Translations under genes and position numbers: made by a program
Part shown: positions 50,055 through 58,794 of the stretch, piece after piece
How positions within the stretch are numbered: the first letter of the stretch is position 1
Layout: each line of letters opens with the position of its first letter
The notes under the pieces: model-generated
Database searches by the model: none
The model's input: only the letters and a program-made list of their open reading frames with translations
Told to the model about the DNA's origin: nothing
DNA from: a virus
Length of the DNA: 64,000 nucleotides
Virus record (IMG/VR): IMGVR_UViG_3300020408_000003
Coordinates: 1 to 64,000 of that record
Direction: 5' to 3' (one strand)

Positions 50055-50561
50055 TTATAATAAATCAAAATAACTAAATCTAAATGATATTGCAAAGGTA
50101 ACAAATTCTGTACCTGTTGCAGTCGATTCAAATGTAATATCTCCTAAAGCTATCGGTATACAATCTATATATTTAATTTCTTTAGTCTTATTATTGTGAC
50201 TAGATAAAATTGAAATAGTAATATCTGCATACGTTGGAACTACCTTTAATTTATGACTTCTTTTAATCGCGGGTACTTCTTCTTGTTCTAATAACCTACG
50301 CATCCAAGAATACATCTCATCATACGATTTTAAATTTTCATCTAAAATCAAATTAGCAGATAATTCGTTGTACGTTAATTTTGCTCCGGTAAAAGGTATA
50401 CCAGATAATTGTTTATATGGCATTTCAACTGGATTCATAATCATACCAGGATGCGTAACACTCTGTGCGAAGTATTCTAAGTTAGGATAGTTTTCTCTAT
50501 CTATCGTTAACTTATACGAGGTAGGTTGTAAGTAATTTAAATTGTTTGTTAGTGTAGCCAT
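50055..50561 (-). CDS. Second tail-tube-like (gp19 family) protein
   Basis: 168 residues. PTSYKLTIDRENYPNLEYFAQSVTHPG and FESTATGTEFVTFAISFRFSYFDLL follow the T4 gp19 fold. The canonical gp19 is at 56346-56894 next to gp18, so this is a paralogue placed after gp23. It could be a tail-completion or baseplate-hub tube protein (gp54/gp48-like). Its ATG is only 5 nt after TATAAATA. Confidence 0.72.
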   Translation of the reverse strand: MATLTNNLNYLQPTSYKLTIDRENYPNLEYFAQSVTHPGMIMNPVEMPYKQLSGIPFTGAKLTYNELSANLILDENLKSYDEMYSWMRRLLEQEEVPAIKRSHKLKVVPTYADITISILSSHNNKTKEIKYIDCIPIALGDITFESTATGTEFVTFAISFRFSYFDLL

Positions 50562-50566
50562 AATAC

Positions 50567-50574
50567 TATTTATA
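50567..50574 (-). promoter_or_regulatory. Late promoter TATAAATA 5 nt before a start codon
   Basis: TATAAATA-GTATT-ATG on the minus strand with no ribosome-binding site between; predicts a leaderless late transcript. Located just after the gp23 terminator. Confidence 0.65.
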
Positions 50575-50583
50575 TAACTTTAA

Positions 50584-50612
50584 ACAAAAAAAGAGGGGCA
50601 TAAAGCCCCTCT
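50584..50612 (-). terminator. Intrinsic terminator after gp23
   Basis: AGAGGGGC-TTTAT-GCCCCTCT (50612-50592) followed by a T-run on the minus strand. It ends the major capsid transcript. Confidence 0.88.
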
Positions 50613-50634
50613 AAAGTTATTAATTTAAGTTTTA

Positions 50635-52020
50635 TTAAGATACAGAATCAAGTATGTTGTCTACTCTAAAAATTCTGTAGTACTGGTTAGTTCTTGCATT
50701 AGCAAGACCATTTGCTGGTGCTGAACCTACGAATGGGTTTGAGGCCATTCCATATCTGGTTTTAAAACCAATTTTTGGTTGGAATGTGTTCTCACCAACA
50801 GCACGTACCATTGTTAATGGAACGTATGGGCAATAGAACATACCAGCGTCGTATGGATTAGTTCCCTTATAACCTACGTTTACATAGTTAGCAACCGCAT
50901 ATGGATCGATGTAAACTCTCATTCTTCCGTTTAATGTACCAGCAAATGTATTACCAGTGTCATCAACGTTTAGATTAGTTGACATCGCAGGTGTATAGTC
51001 TAACATACCAGCAGCATTAAGAGCGGAGGCAACATCTGAAGAACAGATTATAAAGTTACCTTTACCACGTCTTGTTTCTTTTGCAATTACGTTAGCTTCT
51101 CTTTCGAGTTGAAATACAAGACCTTTCCATCTTTCAACTGACCAACGACCATCAGCATCGTTCTGAACGTCGAATAGACCGTTTACTTTGATTTCAGCTT
51201 GTCTACAACCGATTTTTGCTTGAAGATTTATAGTTCTAATAACTTCACGATTAATCTCAGCTAAGATTTCTGTTGACAATATATTTGCCAATTCTGTCTC
51301 AGCGTCTAAACCGTGAATAGCTTTTAAATCTTGAGCAAGTTCAAGGCTGTATTCTGCTTTTAACGCTCTTGATCTGGCAGTCACTGTTGCCTTTTCAATT
51401 GTAAATCCCATTTCTGGAATCTGAGCATTTGGTGCAGAACCGTCGCCTAAAGCTTCAGCAGTACCTGTTGCATAACCTGTACCTCTTACTGGTTCTGTAG
51501 CAGAAGATGAGTCAGTAATTGATGGATCAGTATTTTCACCAGCAAAACCGGTGTCTGTTACTCCAACAAAACCTGATGGACCTTTTGCTCCGTTACCAGT
51601 TGTTGATGAGTCGCCTGAGAAGAACGTATTAGCTTCGTTAAATAAAGCTTCAGTATTATTAGCTTGACCAGCTGGATGAATACCTTGTGGATCTTTATAG
51701 ACTGACTTCATCGCAAAGATAAGTCCAGTTGGACCAGTCATTGGTTGTACACCGCAAACGTCGTATGCCATAAGGTTTGGCATTGCACGTCTTACCAGTG
51801 CGATTAGTACAGGGTTCCAGTTTGCTACACTACCAGTAGCGTTAGCTGGAGCAGCTTCTTGAAGCATACCCTCTTCTTTTAATGCTATTTCTTGGTTTTC
51901 AAGAACAGCAGCTGTAACAGCTTTTTTGTGATGATCTTGTATTGTGCCAGCAGATTCCTCATTGAGTACTGGGGCCCATTTTTCGATCAATCTATCGTAA
52001 GATACAGTATTTGTTTGCAT
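50635..52020 (-). CDS. 23: Major capsid protein, gp23-like
   Basis: 461 residues. ANATGSVANWNPVLIALVRRAMPNLMAYDVCGVQPMTGPTG is the gp23 signature. LQE at 53-55 before AAPANA is the likely prohead-protease site, close to T4 (after E65). It forms the hexamers of the head and is followed by a strong terminator. Confidence 0.96.
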   Translation of the reverse strand: MQTNTVSYDRLIEKWAPVLNEESAGTIQDHHKKAVTAAVLENQEIALKEEGMLQEAAPANATGSVANWNPVLIALVRRAMPNLMAYDVCGVQPMTGPTGLIFAMKSVYKDPQGIHPAGQANNTEALFNEANTFFSGDSSTTGNGAKGPSGFVGVTDTGFAGENTDPSITDSSSATEPVRGTGYATGTAEALGDGSAPNAQIPEMGFTIEKATVTARSRALKAEYSLELAQDLKAIHGLDAETELANILSTEILAEINREVIRTINLQAKIGCRQAEIKVNGLFDVQNDADGRWSVERWKGLVFQLEREANVIAKETRRGKGNFIICSSDVASALNAAGMLDYTPAMSTNLNVDDTGNTFAGTLNGRMRVYIDPYAVANYVNVGYKGTNPYDAGMFYCPYVPLTMVRAVGENTFQPKIGFKTRYGMASNPFVGSAPANGLANARTNQYYRIFRVDNILDSVS

Positions 52021-52036
52021 CCTTAAGACTCCCTTA

Positions 52037-53176
52037 TTAAGTTTTGATTTGTGATTTAAGAGCAGTTAGATACTGTGACATTGATCCAGAAGTTTCAACA
52101 GTATTATCATCTGTATCTTCTTCTAATTCCATATCAAATTCACTAGTCATCTGTCTTTTCTTAAAGTATGATTCTTTAACAGTATTAACTTTGTCGGCGA
52201 ATTGTTCTACGTCGTCAAAATCAATGTTATCTGTTAAAGATTTTAGTTTTTCAATTTGAGTTTCTGCTAGATCATTCGAAGCTTCACGGATAACCGCTTC
52301 CCTTTGATAACCTTCGAGTTCCTCTGCCATAGCGATGGTTTTTGCTGTTTGGTTATTAAGAGTTTCTTCTAACTCTTCAACTTCTGCAGCAAGATCGTCA
52401 ACTAGGTCGACTTTAGACTCTGGTACTTCAATGTAAGATTCTGTGAATAAATCTTTTAGATTATTCATGAACTTCTCAGCAATTTCTGTACGGAGACCGG
52501 TTTGAACTGCAACCTTATTTTCCTCCATCCAATTCTCAACTACGTAATTAAGATATGAATCAACCTTATTTACGAGTTCTTCTTTGGTTGTAGAAACTTC
52601 AGCTTCCAATTCCTCGTTAAATTTCTCTTCGAGACGATCAATTTCTGCAGCTACTTTTGAATTAATTGCAGCTTCAAAAATTGTTTGAGCTTTACCCTTA
52701 AATTCTTCGGATAAAGTTGCTTCTGAATTAACAAGAGCATTAAGATCACTTGACCAATCAACATCGACATTAACATCATTTGACTTAACTTCAACAGCTT
52801 CGTCATCTTCAATGTCTTCAGCCATGAATTTAGAATACATAGTGGCTAAGTCTTCTTTTCTAGTCTTAGTCATCTTAGTATACATATCGTTCATCATAGC
52901 GGCTTTAGTCTTAGGTATATAGCTTTCAGTTGGTTGTGCACCACCTCCACCGGCCATTTTAGGTCCAGCATCTGGTGATTGAACTTTCTGCATTGGATCT
53001 TTTTTCTTTTGATCGCCTTTTCGAGCGGGTGCAGTTTTACCTGCGTTTTCAGCTGATTTAACTGAAGCAACAGACTTTTGTTCTGCATTTTTAGGATCAT
53101 GCCCCATAGCTTCCTCTACACTTTCATCCTCTTCGTAGAGATCGCCAATGACATCATCTTGGATTTCTTCTGTCAT
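52037..53176 (-). CDS. 22: Prohead core scaffold, gp22-like
   Basis: 379 residues from ATG 53176 (MTEEIQDD), which has an AGGGAG site; a longer frame to 53338 lies over the end of gene 21. Strongly acidic and coiled-coil (NNQTAKTIAMAEELEG...). The position gp21-gp22-gp23 fixes the identity. It builds the prohead core and is degraded by gp21. Confidence 0.88.
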   Translation of the reverse strand: MTEEIQDDVIGDLYEEDESVEEAMGHDPKNAEQKSVASVKSAENAGKTAPARKGDQKKKDPMQKVQSPDAGPKMAGGGGAQPTESYIPKTKAAMMNDMYTKMTKTRKEDLATMYSKFMAEDIEDDEAVEVKSNDVNVDVDWSSDLNALVNSEATLSEEFKGKAQTIFEAAINSKVAAEIDRLEEKFNEELEAEVSTTKEELVNKVDSYLNYVVENWMEENKVAVQTGLRTEIAEKFMNNLKDLFTESYIEVPESKVDLVDDLAAEVEELEETLNNQTAKTIAMAEELEGYQREAVIREASNDLAETQIEKLKSLTDNIDFDDVEQFADKVNTVKESYFKKRQMTSEFDMELEEDTDDNTVETSGSMSQYLTALKSQIKT

Positions 53177-53186
53177 ATTTGACTCC

Positions 53187-53846
53187 CTAATTTTTATTTT
53201 TGAGTAACGAGAGGAAATTTTTAAACTCACGAACTTGAGTCTCGTAGAGATTTGTGCGTGATGCCCTTTTAATTTCAGTCTCCATTTTTTCAATTGCTTT
53301 TCGCTCAATAATACCGTTATGCCAAACCCATTCAACACCTTCCATTATCCCATTAACAAAAGCTCCAGGTGCAGATGGATCTTGTACTATGTCTATAGCA
53401 TTAAGCATAAAATCGTCTTTTACATACATTGCGTTATTACGTCGCTCTAAACTTCCCATACCACGAGTCGAAACGCCTAATTGAACACCGCCTTCGAGTA
53501 ACCCTTTTACTATGTTCCCCATCGGAGTTTCCAATATTTGCGCTTTTCCCATAACATCATTTCCCTTAAAATTAAGTTCATTGATCTTATGTGAAACCTT
53601 ATCTAAATTTACAGTCGGCCCTTCTGGGTGATTCAATTCACCTACGGCACGACCTTTAGAAACTTGTTCATCGGTATATTTACCAACTGCCTTTTCCATA
53701 ACTGGCATTGGATAAATTCTACCATTTCTATTTTGCCCTTCAGCTTGAGCAAAAATACCTTCTATATTATAACACTTTTTACCGTTTTTACCTTCAGTGA
53801 TAAAAACTTCTAAATTTGTATCGTTAAATTCTGAAATGAGTTTCAT
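53187..53846 (-). CDS. 21: Prohead core protease, gp21-like
   Basis: 219 residues. NGRIYPMPVMEKAVGKY, GELNHPEGPTVNLDKVSHKI (catalytic His) and GVSTRGMGSL (catalytic Ser) match the S77 phage prohead proteases. It cleaves head proteins after (L/I)xE. Its own N-terminal region contains ITE (VFITEGK), a possible self-cleavage site. Confidence 0.93.
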   Translation of the reverse strand: MKLISEFNDTNLEVFITEGKNGKKCYNIEGIFAQAEGQNRNGRIYPMPVMEKAVGKYTDEQVSKGRAVGELNHPEGPTVNLDKVSHKINELNFKGNDVMGKAQILETPMGNIVKGLLEGGVQLGVSTRGMGSLERRNNAMYVKDDFMLNAIDIVQDPSAPGAFVNGIMEGVEWVWHNGIIERKAIEKMETEIKRASRTNLYETQVREFKNFLSLLKNKN

Positions 53847-53848
53847 GA

Positions 53849-54103
53849 TTACCTCGGATATGCTACAGGTGTAAATGATACGTTAGCACTACCAGCATAT
53901 ATTTGCTCGTCATGTTTTTTATTAAATATAATTGATTGACCTGTATTCATTAAAAAAGAATGTATAGTAGCACCATCTACCGTACATATCGTTACGGTCG
54001 TAGATGACGTACAACATGCATATACGTTTCTGGTAAACTCTAAATAAGTTCTATTACCTGAACCGTTTGCCGTTGCTGCTTGGCCTGTTGGATTTATATG
54101 CAT
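53849..54103 (-). CDS. Small beta-rich protein in the head operon
   Basis: 84 residues, Thr/Ser/Asn-rich (NPTGQAATANGSGNRTYLEF). The end AGSANVSFTPVAYPR looks like a small structural domain. A head-decoration or core role is possible from its place between the gp67-like/CTS protein and gene 21. Confidence 0.6.
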   Translation of the reverse strand: MHINPTGQAATANGSGNRTYLEFTRNVYACCTSSTTVTICTVDGATIHSFLMNTGQSIIFNKKHDEQIYAGSANVSFTPVAYPR

Positions 54104-54321
54104 TATTTCATTCCTTTATATTGTTTCATAAAAGTCATACCTGCTTTTTCAGCTTCTCTTTTACTTCTATAAGCATCAAGTCTATCACCATCTATGTAAA
54201 CAACAAATTTACCCATTTCATTGTGTATTGTCATAGGAATTCTATTAATTCTTTTGGAGAATACTTTAGGTCCTATTGCCTTTCGTCCAGCAAGTTCTCT
54301 TAATTCAACAAAAGTTTTCAT
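54103..54321 (-). CDS. Small prohead or internal protein with capsid-targeting-like N-terminus
   Basis: 72 residues. MKTFVELRELAG resembles the T4 internal-protein leader MKTYQEF-type start with LRE as cleavage site; the rest is a small basic domain (RSKREAEKAGMTFMKQYKG). It takes the gene 68 position between genes 67-like and 21. It has its own late promoter (54339-54346). Confidence 0.65.
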   Translation of the reverse strand: MKTFVELRELAGRKAIGPKVFSKRINRIPMTIHNEMGKFVVYIDGDRLDAYRSKREAEKAGMTFMKQYKGMK

Positions 54322-54338
54322 AAAATTTCCTTTGTATA

Positions 54339-54346
54339 TATTTATA
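54339..54346 (-). promoter_or_regulatory. Late promoter TATAAATA
   Basis: Minus strand TATAAATA 18 nt upstream of ATG 54321, followed by AGGAAA. Confidence 0.65.
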
Positions 54347-54368
54347 AAATTAAAGTTTTCAACGGATT

Positions 54369-54773
54369 TTAATTAGATACTTCTTCATTTCCGTCTTCTT
54401 CACTCCATTCTCCATCGTCTTCTGGTAATTCGTCGTCTTCCATTTCGACTCCCACATCAGAACTGGACTCTTCTTCGGTCTCTTCGTCTTCATAGCTACC
54501 CTCTGCCTCAGCGCTAACGTCTCCACCATCTTCCTCGTTATCGAGATCGAGCTCGAGTTGGTCTTCGTCTCCCGCTGTATCGTCTTCTTCAGCAGGTTGG
54601 CCATTGTAGAGTTGATCTGCAAGTTTTATTTTCTCCTGATCTAAAACGTCATTTAATTTTACAGATATTACATCGCTAAAAATTTTATTTGCTTTATTAT
54701 AATCTTGATCTAGCGAATGTTGTACTAAATCTCTCAAAGGGTTGTCTTCAGTTTCTACTTCTTGTTCAGCCAT
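54369..54773 (-). CDS. 67: Acidic prohead core protein, gp67-like
   Basis: 134 residues. After a 60-residue helical start the remainder is almost entirely Glu/Asp/Ser, like the acidic tail of T4 gp67. The position directly after gene 20 agrees. It would sit in the prohead core and be cut up during maturation. The identity is positional and compositional. Confidence 0.6.
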   Translation of the reverse strand: MAEQEVETEDNPLRDLVQHSLDQDYNKANKIFSDVISVKLNDVLDQEKIKLADQLYNGQPAEEDDTAGDEDQLELDLDNEEDGGDVSAEAEGSYEDEETEEESSSDVGVEMEDDELPEDDGEWSEEDGNEEVSN

Positions 54774-54781
54774 AATTACTC

Positions 54782-56293
54782 CTATTCTTCGTTTTCAGGT
54801 TGTTCTTGCTCTTCATCATCAGATTGTTTTTCTAAACTTTCTATATCATCATCAGTTAGCTTAAGAACATTTTTCATAATCCATTCTTTTGAAAAATATG
54901 TTCCAATATATTGTGAAGCTTGATCTAATGTTTGTAATCTTTCTCTTAATAATTCTGATTCTTTTAATTCTGTAAAATGATTGTCTTTAATATAATCAAT
55001 GACGATATCGTTTTTCATACCGTCCCAATCTTCTTCAGTGATAATACCTTTTAACATCAATTGAGTTTTTAATAAACCCATAAACAAATGTGAAAATCTT
55101 GTACGTAATCTTTCGACAAACTTTTGAAATTTTAATTCATCACGAGTTATTTCTGAAGTTCGACCTAAACTAAACTGTGCTTCTTGTTCAAGTCTATTAA
55201 TTGGCACATTTAATGCTTTATATAATTTCTTTTGAAAATATATAATATCTTCTATCTCACCAAGATTTTGTCCACCGGGTAATGTCGTAATTTCTGTACC
55301 TCTACCGCCTTCTCGACGTGGAATCCAAAAATCTTCGATCATTGACATATGTTTTCTATCATCTCGTATTTCACCAGTCTTAGCATCGTATACTATTTTA
55401 TTACGATACCTTGACATAATATCTTTCATATACTGTTCGGCTTTACCTCGAGGTAAGTTACCAACATCTATGTAAAACATTCTTCTTTCTGGTGCTCTTG
55501 ATAATCTGTATATAACAAGAGAATCTTCCATCATTCTCAATTGATTGAGAGGCTTCAATGCTTTATGTAAATAACCTAAAACTTTTTTTCTTGTTTCATC
55601 TAATAAACCAGATGTCACATAACTTACAGAATCAGTACTTAATTTAACGCCTGAAGTTTGTTGTCCCGGCTTTTCTTGATATATGTAAAATTCATCCACT
55701 TTTTCAATCAGATTAGCACCAGTTTGTGGATCTTTTTTTCTTTTAACTTGTTTTATCTTTCTTATTTTAGAAGAATCAATAGGCCTTATTTCTTGTATAC
55801 CTGCTTTTAGCGCTGATTCGTTTACAACTAAATGGTGGTATATTCTTCCATCAACGTACCATCTTCTAAAAATATCATGACCGTCTTCACTAAAATTTAA
55901 CATCGAATATATGTTGTCAAATTCTTCTTTAATTTGTTTTTTAATCCCATCGCTTACTTTTAAATTATCCATAGTAATATCTACGGATTGTTTTCCAATT
56001 TCATTCGATGAAACAACTGATTCGTTAACGATATCTTCAATAGCAGCATCACATTCTGGATGCATAGAAGTTCCTCGATATTTCATTATCAATTGGGCGT
56101 TATCTTTCGAATCATCTCCGTCCATATTAATATATTGTCCATAATGTGAACCACCAGCCGTAACATAGCCAGCGCCATCATCATCTTTCGCTGGAACTAT
56201 AGACGGTTTTTTGTCAGGATCATCTTTCGGCGCTCGTCTTAATTCAAACCCGAATAATCGTAATCCTCTTGTATCATTAATGTAATCAGCCAT
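54782..56293 (-). CDS. 20: Portal vertex protein, gp20-like
   Basis: 503 residues (T4 gp20 has 524). YRIYRLSRAPERRMFYIDVGNLP-type text, PGGQNLGEIEDI and LNVPINRLEQE are the well-known g20 blocks. Forms the dodecameric portal and starts head assembly. Confidence 0.95.
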   Translation of the reverse strand: MADYINDTRGLRLFGFELRRAPKDDPDKKPSIVPAKDDDGAGYVTAGGSHYGQYINMDGDDSKDNAQLIMKYRGTSMHPECDAAIEDIVNESVVSSNEIGKQSVDITMDNLKVSDGIKKQIKEEFDNIYSMLNFSEDGHDIFRRWYVDGRIYHHLVVNESALKAGIQEIRPIDSSKIRKIKQVKRKKDPQTGANLIEKVDEFYIYQEKPGQQTSGVKLSTDSVSYVTSGLLDETRKKVLGYLHKALKPLNQLRMMEDSLVIYRLSRAPERRMFYIDVGNLPRGKAEQYMKDIMSRYRNKIVYDAKTGEIRDDRKHMSMIEDFWIPRREGGRGTEITTLPGGQNLGEIEDIIYFQKKLYKALNVPINRLEQEAQFSLGRTSEITRDELKFQKFVERLRTRFSHLFMGLLKTQLMLKGIITEEDWDGMKNDIVIDYIKDNHFTELKESELLRERLQTLDQASQYIGTYFSKEWIMKNVLKLTDDDIESLEKQSDDEEQEQPENEE

Positions 56294-56345
56294 TAATTAT
56301 CCCTTATTATGAGGGGTGCTTGAGTGCACCCCTCTATCTTATATA

Positions 56346-56894
56346 TTATGCAGCATTAACGCCGTCTGTGGTATTAGATGTCCAGTACTGGTAATTCCAT
56401 GTTACTGTAAATCTTTCAATATCTTCAGCAGCATACGATAAGTCAATTGCACTTACGTCTGCTGGCCAACAATCTTTAAAAGTATAAGTTTTTTTGACTG
56501 TTTCGTTTCTATCAAATTGAGAAACCTGAAGATCAGCGAAATATAACTCGGGATTTTGAGTACCACCGATATCCGCGTGATTTGCAATGGCGTTCATCCA
56601 AGTTTCGAAAGCATTTCTTAACTTGAAATTTACGTCATTAATTATAGTGACAGTCCATTCTGCGAATGATCTATCACCTGCTATTTTTAATTGTCTACCT
56701 CTAAAGGGTACAATTATCGTACCAACTGTTGACGCTGGTAACTGCGCAGCCTCACATAAGAATGATGAAAGATCTGCATCTACATCAACACCTAAACCAC
56801 CCCTTGGATTGTTCATGGTAACTTGAAATAGATTTGATCTTGCACCTCCACCTGTAAGCCTGGCTTTAAATTGATCTACACTACCTAGTGCCAT
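56346..56894 (-). CDS. 19: Tail tube protein, gp19-like
   Basis: 182 residues (T4 gp19 has 163). GGGARSNLFQVTMNNPRG and DIERFTVTWNYQYW are typical. Follows gp18 directly as in T4. Confidence 0.92.
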   Translation of the reverse strand: MALGSVDQFKARLTGGGARSNLFQVTMNNPRGGLGVDVDADLSSFLCEAAQLPASTVGTIIVPFRGRQLKIAGDRSFAEWTVTIINDVNFKLRNAFETWMNAIANHADIGGTQNPELYFADLQVSQFDRNETVKKTYTFKDCWPADVSAIDLSYAAEDIERFTVTWNYQYWTSNTTDGVNAA

Positions 56895-56905
56895 TTTTTA
56901 CCTCC

Positions 56906-58720
56906 TTAAACGCCAGCAGTTCCAACAATTTCTTCAAACGATACACCTGTTCTAACAGCCACAAAGTTAAGTGTGACAAAGTTAATTGAACGTGCAGGCT
57001 TGATAAAAATGTTGGCTATGAATTCGTTACGATCAATGACTTCAGCAGTATTAACTGTTTCATCAGCTATTACTCTAAAGTCTGTTATTCCTCTTCGAGC
57101 TTTAACATCTCTGAGGACTGGTTCAATAATATTAACAAATTCTGCTCTTGTAAATTCATCGTTGAATTCGAACATTACATTCTTAGCAGCTTGTGCGATT
57201 GCTCTTTCAAGCGTTAAGAATAATCTTCTACAATTAATTCTGTCAAAAGCAGACGGTCTGTTAAATAATGTTTTATCGCCAAATAAACAAATTCCTGATC
57301 CACTTACATTAACGACTGGATTAACACCAGCTTTATATAGTGTATCTCTATTTGTTTTATTTGGATTATAATTAAGACCTGTTACACCTAATAACTGACC
57401 TCTTCTAGTACCAGCTGGTGAAAACCATGGTGCCTGTGTTCTATCAGTTTCAGCCATGAGACCAGCAACTGAAGAAGCAGCAGGTATTTCAATGAATTGA
57501 TCGTTAAACTTATCAAAGACTTTTAAGTAACTACAATCCATGATACCGTAAGAACTTTTTGTTATTGTAGCTGCAGTAGCAACTACGTTTGTAGTCACTG
57601 TTGTTTCATTTGATTGACCAACAACGTCTGATCTGCATGGTGAAGAAACAACTACGCAATCTTTTCTTGCTGTAGCATTTGCAATAAGATCGTTTGTTAC
57701 GGTTGTTTGATCTGATCTAACTTCCATACCTGGTGCAATTAAGAAATCAACTTCAACTGCTTCAACATCTTCAAATAGATCGTGACCAGTTGCGATTTCG
57801 GCAGTACCAAGTGCATTAGAATTAACTCCACTATCAAGTGAATAATTTAATACTTTGATATTTGCTCCTTCTGGAATAAAATCTTGTTGAGTACCAGTCA
57901 TAGCGGTTCCAGCAAGAATACCATGTGCAGATACTGTTATATTACCAGGAAAACCAACCATATGAATATATTGTGATCTTTCATTTATTACAGTCTTCAT
58001 AAAATTGCTTCCGCCATCTTGAGCTTTTGAATTTGACGCAACAGATACATAAGGATAAGTTTCGAGTACTGTTCCCTTTGTTCCTGATATCTGTCCATCT
58101 TCGTCAATAACTGCAACGTGAACTTCTGTCTTAGATCCACCAGCTGCTGAATCAAGAGCTGATGATCCTGGTGCTGCATCAAAAGATGATTTATAAGCCC
58201 AGTTATCAAACGCTGAGTCATTTAATGTCGGTGTACATACAGATATTTGTAATGAATTTCCTAAAGCTCCAGGAAATCGAGCAATAAATGATTGTTTATC
58301 AGTATTTAATATACCTTCTTGTGATGTAAAATTATCTTTATTTTTTACTGTAGGCGCACTTGTAGCCGTATGATCTCCGCCAGTTTGCATTTCTGCTGTT
58401 GCTGGAGTTCCTCCGCCTATCGCACCTCCTGCTCTAGAATTTTTAGCATGAGATGTTATAGCTCTAACGACTTGTAGTGAACTTGAATAACGCAAAAAAT
58501 ATGATGCGTTGTGAAAATCTATTGTGTTTGTGGTGTCTGGTGTCGAGTGGACATTTATCAAATCAGCTTCATTTGATATGAGTGTTCTTTGCTCGACAGG
58601 ACCCCATCTAAAATTTCCAACGATTGCTCCAGTGGAAGTTTGAACATTGGGTACGCCGCCCGTTGCATCAATTTCCTTTACAACAACCGCAGGTGATTGT
58701 GATGGTGTGAATAGTGCCAT
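56906..58720 (-). CDS. 18: Tail sheath protein, gp18-like
   Basis: 604 residues (T4 659). The start ALFTPSQSPAVVVKEIDATGGVPNV and the C-terminal FEFNDEFTRAEFVNIIEPVLRDVKARRGI are conserved sheath signatures. Contracts to drive the tube. Confidence 0.95.
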   Translation of the reverse strand: MALFTPSQSPAVVVKEIDATGGVPNVQTSTGAIVGNFRWGPVEQRTLISNEADLINVHSTPDTTNTIDFHNASYFLRYSSSLQVVRAITSHAKNSRAGGAIGGGTPATAEMQTGGDHTATSAPTVKNKDNFTSQEGILNTDKQSFIARFPGALGNSLQISVCTPTLNDSAFDNWAYKSSFDAAPGSSALDSAAGGSKTEVHVAVIDEDGQISGTKGTVLETYPYVSVASNSKAQDGGSNFMKTVINERSQYIHMVGFPGNITVSAHGILAGTAMTGTQQDFIPEGANIKVLNYSLDSGVNSNALGTAEIATGHDLFEDVEAVEVDFLIAPGMEVRSDQTTVTNDLIANATARKDCVVVSSPCRSDVVGQSNETTVTTNVVATAATITKSSYGIMDCSYLKVFDKFNDQFIEIPAASSVAGLMAETDRTQAPWFSPAGTRRGQLLGVTGLNYNPNKTNRDTLYKAGVNPVVNVSGSGICLFGDKTLFNRPSAFDRINCRRLFLTLERAIAQAAKNVMFEFNDEFTRAEFVNIIEPVLRDVKARRGITDFRVIADETVNTAEVIDRNEFIANIFIKPARSINFVTLNFVAVRTGVSFEEIVGTAGV

Positions 58721-58782
58721 GTTTGCCTCTCGGTTTCTAATTAATAAGATTCATAATACGGTTGTTATCAATTACTATGATA

Positions 58783-58790
58783 TATTTATA
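58783..58790 (-). promoter_or_regulatory. Late promoter TATAAATA for gp18
   Basis: Minus strand TATAAATA about 62 nt upstream of ATG 58720, giving a real leader with GAGAGG. Confidence 0.65.
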
Positions 58791-58794
58791 TAAT

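Noticed and set aside
56973-57371. 132-codon plus-strand frame inside gp18
   Set aside because: Antisense to a conserved structural gene, with no ribosome site or recognisable product.
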